Assembly: GCA_945873715.1 (NCBI GenBank)
Contig: CAMCFL010000056.1
Coordinates: forward strand, 1-10,910
Direction: 5' to 3'
Length of the DNA: 10,910 bases
DNA from: Akkermansia muciniphila
Lineage (GTDB): Bacteria; Verrucomicrobiota; Verrucomicrobiia; Limisphaerales; UBA9464
Below, piece after piece: positions 6,850-10,910 of this stretch (the stretch's first letter is position 1; every line of letters starts with the position of its first letter). The notes beneath the pieces were generated by a model that saw only the letters and a program-made list of their open reading frames with translations, made no database searches and had not been told where the DNA came from. The translations under genes and the position numbers were made by a program.

Positions 6850-9009
6850 TTACCCCAGCGCCCGCAGGTCGGCAGCGAACGACTCGGCGTCGTGGTACCG
6901 ATCCGACTCCATCGGTTTGCAGGCGCGTTCGATCAGTCTCATCAGTTTGCGGATCGTTTCCCCGTCGCGTGACTGGAGCAGGGCGACGGGGATTTCCGGG
7001 TAACTGCTCACGGGCAGCGCGGTGAGCGTCACGTACATCAGCTTGCCCAGACTGTAGATGTCGGCGGAGGGGGCTCCTGGTCCATCGGGTGGCATGTATC
7101 CGTGCGTGCCGATGAAGGTGACCTCCCGGCCGGGAGTTGCGATTTCGGTGACCAACCCGATGTCGGCCAGCTTGGGGCGCCCGTGCACGAAGATGATGTT
7201 GCCGGGCTTGATGTCGCGGTGGATGAGGCCGTGACGATGCAGGTGCGAAAGCGCCTCGGCGATCCCGATGCCGGTCTGAATCACCTCGCGGACCGGCAGT
7301 GGACCGCGTGCGTCCACGTCGGTCCCCAGGTTGCGGGGGGCATAGGTCTTCGGATCGAAAGCCTGACCGGCGCTGACGTCGTCACCGGCCTCCATGATGT
7401 AATAGATGAAGCCTCCGGCATCGTTGCGGCCGATGTGGAGGATGTGGACGAGGCCGGGATGGGAGAGGGAAATCGGAGTGTACTTCTGGAGACCCTTGAA
7501 CTCGCGTTCGAAGGGGACGTCGTTGTTGAAGGCAGCGCGACGGATGAGTTTCACGGCCTTGGACTTTCCGATCATGTCCTCTGCCAGCCATACCTCCCCA
7601 TAGGCTCCCTTGCCGATGCAGCGGATCATGCGGTGATCCGGCACCGGGGGGATGGCTCCGGGAGCGAGCATCGGGGCCGCCATCCGGCCCTGCTTCTCGG
7701 TTTCCATCAGGCGGGTGGTGTCATCGGACTCCAGGGTTGGGTCGGGAGTCGGGGGCGTGACGAGGGGGCTGTTCTTCCGAGAGGCGAGGAACTTGCGGAG
7801 CTTGCGATCCTCGGCGGACAGGATGCGGGAGCGCACGATCACCGACCAGACGACCGCCGCGGGCAGTTGGGCGACGGCGAGCACCATCCACGGGAACCAG
7901 AGCCGCGTGAACCAGACCTGGCTGGCGAGGCCGATCCCGAGGGTGAGGGTGCCGGCCAGGCCGATGGCCACGGCCCGGGGTGGTTCGACAAAGACCAGTC
8001 CGTAGGTGATGCCGCTTCCGACGAGCAGCACGACCGCCAGTTCAATCCACCCTGGCAACCGACGAAGCCAATCCTCCCGGACCAGGTTCAGGTAGCTGGT
8101 GGCATTGACCTCCACCCCATTGATGCGGGCCTCGCGCCACCGGGAATAGGGCGACGTGAAGTCGTCGCGGGCGGGGGGAAGCGTCGCGGTCTCCCCGATG
8201 AACACGACCTTGTTCGAGAACACCACGTCCGGGGTCTCGTTGGTGGCCAGGGCGGAAAGGTAACTGACGGTCGGAATGGTTCCCGGCGGCCCGTAGTAGT
8301 TGAGCCATGCGCTCGGCGGACGGTTAAGCGAGCCCGTCCCGGCGGATCGGGCCACCCGTCCGACGAAGGTCGATGCCTGCGGCGTTCCGGTGACTGGCGT
8401 TCGGATGGTGCTGTCCCCGGCGGCAATCTCCACCACGCCCCAACGGCCATCGCCGCGGAACAACGGACTGGGCGCACTCACTCCGTCCCGCCTGAGCTTC
8501 GCCCCGATCACCACGTGGCCGTTGGTGTCCATCGCTTGGCGGAGGGCGCGGTCGGTGGGGTTCTCCACGAACCCGGAACGCTCCATCTCGATCGCGCTGG
8601 GCGAATCGAAGAGGACGTCGAACCCGACTGCCTTCGCGCCCGCCCGGGTCAGACGCTCCACCAACCGGGCGTGAAGGGCGCGATCCCAGAGGGCCTCCGG
8701 CCGGGGCGAAAGCTCGCGGTGCGACGTGTCGTCCATGCCCACGATCACGACGTCCTGAACCACGGTCGAGGGTCGGAACAGATAGGACAGATCATAGCTC
8801 GGTCCGTCGAGCCAACCGGTCAGCAGGAGGATCACCCCGACGAACCCAACCAGCAGTGCACCGTTTCGGGCCGCCTGACGTTCCACCACCGATGCCTGCC
8901 TCAAACGTTGGCTAAAACCAGCACCTGCCAGGTCGGGGGGCAGTTCGCTCAGGTTCGGTTCACCGGCCGTGCGCCGGGCCGATGGGTTCTGGTCCGGGGA
9001 GTGGCTCAT
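6850..9009 (-). CDS. CHASE2-domain transmembrane Ser/Thr protein kinase
   Basis: The product is 719 aa. It has a cytoplasmic N-terminus, one membrane helix at 51-66 and a periplasmic CHASE2 sensor at about 70-318 (VVIVGMDDTSHREL, KAVGFDVLFDSP, KVVFIGETA, INGVEVNATSYLNL). Three helices follow (about 322-341, 346-364, 370-390), then a proline/threonine-rich linker (about 412-455) and a C-terminal Hanks-type kinase (about 460-719). Catalytic parts are intact: glycine loop GKGAYGEV (466-473), Lys487, HRDIKPGN (597-604) and metal-binding Asp616. DFG is replaced by DIG and the APE region reads PPDGPG; both are mild departures. Topology places the sensor outside and the kinase inside, so it should turn an envelope signal into protein phosphorylation. 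The frame stays open upstream to 9807, but only as a shadow of the pump gene. The ATG at 9009 overlaps the pump stop as ATGA, implying translational coupling. Confidence 0.95.
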   Translation of the reverse strand: MSHSPDQNPSARRTAGEPNLSELPPDLAGAGFSQRLRQASVVERQAARNGALLVGFVGVILLLTGWLDGPSYDLSYLFRPSTVVQDVVIVGMDDTSHRELSPRPEALWDRALHARLVERLTRAGAKAVGFDVLFDSPSAIEMERSGFVENPTDRALRQAMDTNGHVVIGAKLRRDGVSAPSPLFRGDGRWGVVEIAAGDSTIRTPVTGTPQASTFVGRVARSAGTGSLNRPPSAWLNYYGPPGTIPTVSYLSALATNETPDVVFSNKVVFIGETATLPPARDDFTSPYSRWREARINGVEVNATSYLNLVREDWLRRLPGWIELAVVLLVGSGITYGLVFVEPPRAVAIGLAGTLTLGIGLASQVWFTRLWFPWMVLAVAQLPAAVVWSVIVRSRILSAEDRKLRKFLASRKNSPLVTPPTPDPTLESDDTTRLMETEKQGRMAAPMLAPGAIPPVPDHRMIRCIGKGAYGEVWLAEDMIGKSKAVKLIRRAAFNNDVPFEREFKGLQKYTPISLSHPGLVHILHIGRNDAGGFIYYIMEAGDDVSAGQAFDPKTYAPRNLGTDVDARGPLPVREVIQTGIGIAEALSHLHRHGLIHRDIKPGNIIFVHGRPKLADIGLVTEIATPGREVTFIGTHGYMPPDGPGAPSADIYSLGKLMYVTLTALPVSSYPEIPVALLQSRDGETIRKLMRLIERACKPMESDRYHDAESFAADLRALG

Positions 9010-10910
9010 GGATTCCTCCGGCTCTGGCCAAAGGCCGCGTACAGGACCGGCAGAAGGAAGAGGTTGAGTGCCGTCGAGGTCGCCAGTCCGCCCAGGATGA
9101 CCACGGCCATGGGAAACTCGATCTCGTGTCCCGGGATGTTCCCCGCAACCACCAGCGGCAGCAGGGCCAGAGCGGCGCAGGACGCCGTCATGAGGATGGG
9201 AGCGAGCCGTTCTTCCGCCCCGCGCAGCACCAGAGGCACGCCGAAGGGCATCCCTTCCTCCACTTCGAGATGGCGGTAGTGACTCACCAGCATGATCCCG
9301 TTGCGGGCGGCGATGCCGAGTACCGTGACGAAGCCCACGAGGGACCCGATGGACAGCACGCCGCCGCCGAGGAAGGCCGCAGCAACGCCGCCGATCAGGG
9401 CAAAGGGCAACGTCAGCGCCACCATCGTCGTGAGCCGGGCGGATTGGAAATCGACCTGCAACAACACCAGGATTCCCAGTATGGAAAACCCGGCCAGCAA
9501 CAGCAATCGTCGGGTGGACTCCTGTCGGGCCGCGTATTCCCCGAGGATCTCCGGATGATAACCGCGTGCGAACGGCAGCGTCTTGACCCGGTCCTGGATT
9601 TCCCGGGCCACCGCGCCCAGGTCCCGGCCGCGGACGTTGCAGGTGACATCGATCCGGCGTGAGGCGTTCTCGCGCTTGATCTCGTTGGGAGCCGGCACCA
9701 CTTCGACGTCCGCCACGTCTCCCAGCGGGACCAGCATGCCACCGGGGATCTCGATGGGCAGACGATTCAACGCCTGGACGTCGGTCCGGAGGGATTCCTC
9801 GCCCCACACGGCGACGCTGAAGATCTTCTGGTCCTGATAAAGTTCACCGACCCGGGTGCCCTGGATGAGGGTGGTCGCGGCATTCCGGACCTGACCGGGA
9901 GTGAGTCCCAGCATCGCGGCGGACTCGGGACGCAGGCGGACCTGGACCTGTGGCACCAGAGCCTGCGCCTCGACCTTCAGGTCCACCACGCCGTTGATCC
10001 CTGAGATCGATTGCTTCACTTCCTGAGCCTTGCTCCTCAGCTCCACCAGGTCCGGGCCGAAGATGCGGACGACGATGGTCGCGCTCGCGCCGGTCAGGAC
10101 CTCCTTGATGCGTTCCTTCAGGTAGGTGAGCAGGTCCCGGTACAATCCCGGGTACCCGTCCACGACCTCCTGGACCTTCGCGACGGTGGAGTCGTAGTCG
10201 ACCTTGGGATCGAGACTGATCCACAGCTCGGTGAAATTGGGGCCGACCACTTCATCGGCGACCTCGGCCCGGCCGATGTGCGATCCGAAATTGCGGACGC
10301 CGGGGACGGCCCGGAGTTCCTTGCTGACCTGTACGGTGATGCGGCGCATGGCTTCCAGCGAGGTGCCGGGTTTCTCGACCCAGTGCATGAGGAAATCGCG
10401 CTCCTTGAAGTTGGGGAGGAACTCCTCGCCTAGCCGGGGAATGGCGATGCCGGTGAGGGTGAAGGCCACCGCCAGCATCGCGATGGCGGCGTAAGGCCTG
10501 CCGATCAGGCGGGGAAGGACGCTGCCGTAGATCCGTTTGAGCCAGCGCACCAGCGGCGCGTCCAGGCGTCGTTCGGGTGCCCCTGGCAGCAGCAGGAGGC
10601 ACATCGCCGGCGTCACGGTGAGCGCCACTCCCAGCGAGGCCATGATCGCCACGACATAGGAGAAGGCGAGTGGCCGGAAGAAGGTGCCGGTCAATCCCGG
10701 CAGGAAGAACACCGGGATGAACACCAGCACGACGATCAGGCTGGCGAACACGACCGCACTACGGACTTCCAGGGAGGCATCGAGAACCACCTGGAACGCC
10801 GGTCGCGGGTCAGTCAGCAATCGGTTCTGGCGCAGACGCCGCACGATGTTCTCCACGTCGATGATCGCGTCGTCGACGACTTCACCCACGGCGATGACTA
10901 GGCCCGCCAG
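9006..10910 (-). CDS. RND efflux transporter, CzcA/CusA-like inner-membrane subunit, 5' part beyond the window
   Basis: The 634 C-terminal residues are present; the family is about 1,030-1,060 aa, so roughly 400 are missing at the right edge. The fragment opens in TM4 with the proton-relay motif GEVVDDAII and ENIVRR. TM helices follow (SLIVVLVFIPVFFL, FSYVVAIMASLGVALTV), then the second periplasmic loop with its porter/docking parts, then the C-terminal membrane bundle. GIAARNGIMLVSHYRHL and PGHEIEFPMAVVILGGL are strongly like the heavy-metal (HME) branch. The protein is one subunit of a proton-driven tripartite pump moving substrates from periplasm or inner membrane to the outside. Metal specificity cannot be settled here, since this VDD-containing subgroup includes pumps of unproven substrate. 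The GTG at 10889 is an internal valine, not the start. The kinase follows with a 4-nt overlap. Confidence 0.95.
   Translation of the reverse strand: MAGLVIAVGEVVDDAIIDVENIVRRLRQNRLLTDPRPAFQVVLDASLEVRSAVVFASLIVVLVFIPVFFLPGLTGTFFRPLAFSYVVAIMASLGVALTVTPAMCLLLLPGAPERRLDAPLVRWLKRIYGSVLPRLIGRPYAAIAMLAVAFTLTGIAIPRLGEEFLPNFKERDFLMHWVEKPGTSLEAMRRITVQVSKELRAVPGVRNFGSHIGRAEVADEVVGPNFTELWISLDPKVDYDSTVAKVQEVVDGYPGLYRDLLTYLKERIKEVLTGASATIVVRIFGPDLVELRSKAQEVKQSISGINGVVDLKVEAQALVPQVQVRLRPESAAMLGLTPGQVRNAATTLIQGTRVGELYQDQKIFSVAVWGEESLRTDVQALNRLPIEIPGGMLVPLGDVADVEVVPAPNEIKRENASRRIDVTCNVRGRDLGAVAREIQDRVKTLPFARGYHPEILGEYAARQESTRRLLLLAGFSILGILVLLQVDFQSARLTTMVALTLPFALIGGVAAAFLGGGVLSIGSLVGFVTVLGIAARNGIMLVSHYRHLEVEEGMPFGVPLVLRGAEERLAPILMTASCAALALLPLVVAGNIPGHEIEFPMAVVILGGLATSTALNLFLLPVLYAAFGQSRRNP

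Noticed and set aside
7102..9279. A 725-codon open frame on the plus strand, antisense to the kinase
   Set aside because: It mirrors the kinase and the end of the pump gene. Its product is Asp/Gly/His-rich with no domain, as expected from high-GC antisense frames, while the minus strand has clear kinase and CHASE2 motifs.
9010..9807. A 266-residue N-terminal extension of the kinase
   Set aside because: It overlaps the RND gene in another frame and is arginine/glycine-rich with no domain. The ATG at 9009 with ATGA overlap is the natural start.

Overview
All recognisable genes lie on the minus strand, so transcription runs from base 10910 towards base 1. By hand count GC is about 65% in the stretches sampled. 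Several traits together suggest Verrucomicrobiota, probably a Limisphaerales/Pedosphaera-like bacterium: a giant exported LamG/Ig/FG-GAP/UnbV mosaic protein, a CHASE2 transmembrane Ser/Thr kinase, a CzcA-like RND pump and a VapBC pair. Planctomycetota or Acidobacteriota cannot be excluded from sequence alone.

Region 1 (10910-6850) holds the 3' part of an RND efflux pump gene. Its TGA overlaps by 4 nt (ATGA) the ATG of a CHASE2-type membrane Ser/Thr kinase, so the two are almost certainly co-translated. Region 2 (6849-5840) holds a vapBC-type toxin-antitoxin pair, itself joined by a GTGA overlap. The pair is bracketed by two copies of one repeat family. The copy at 5917-6030 is a 114-bp non-autonomous element with 10-bp perfect terminal inverted repeats, a 9-bp target-site duplication and two back-to-back 8-bp stem-loops. 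The copy at 6757-6820 is inverted, truncated and about 86% identical over 64 bp.

Region 3 (5839-1) holds a small protein whose middle resembles the N-terminal domain of DDE transposases. After 25 nt comes one very long reading frame that runs off the left edge of the window. It encodes a signal peptide, LamG, Ig, a seven-motif FG-GAP propeller, UnbV, Ig, a second LamG-Ig-propeller-UnbV unit, a chitobiase-C-terminal-like domain and the start of a beta repeat. A codon-by-codon check found a single in-frame stop, TAG at 4278-4276, between the first Ig domain and the first propeller. Coding character continues for 1,425 codons after it. This is either a recent nonsense mutation, a sequence error or a recoded/read-through amber codon, and it is the main puzzle of the window.

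The RND pump and kinase look like a transport/signalling operon. The vapBC block looks like an acquired module bounded by mobile repeats. The giant protein looks like a secreted, calcium-binding adhesion or surface protein. No unknown multi-gene defence or biosynthetic system was recognised.
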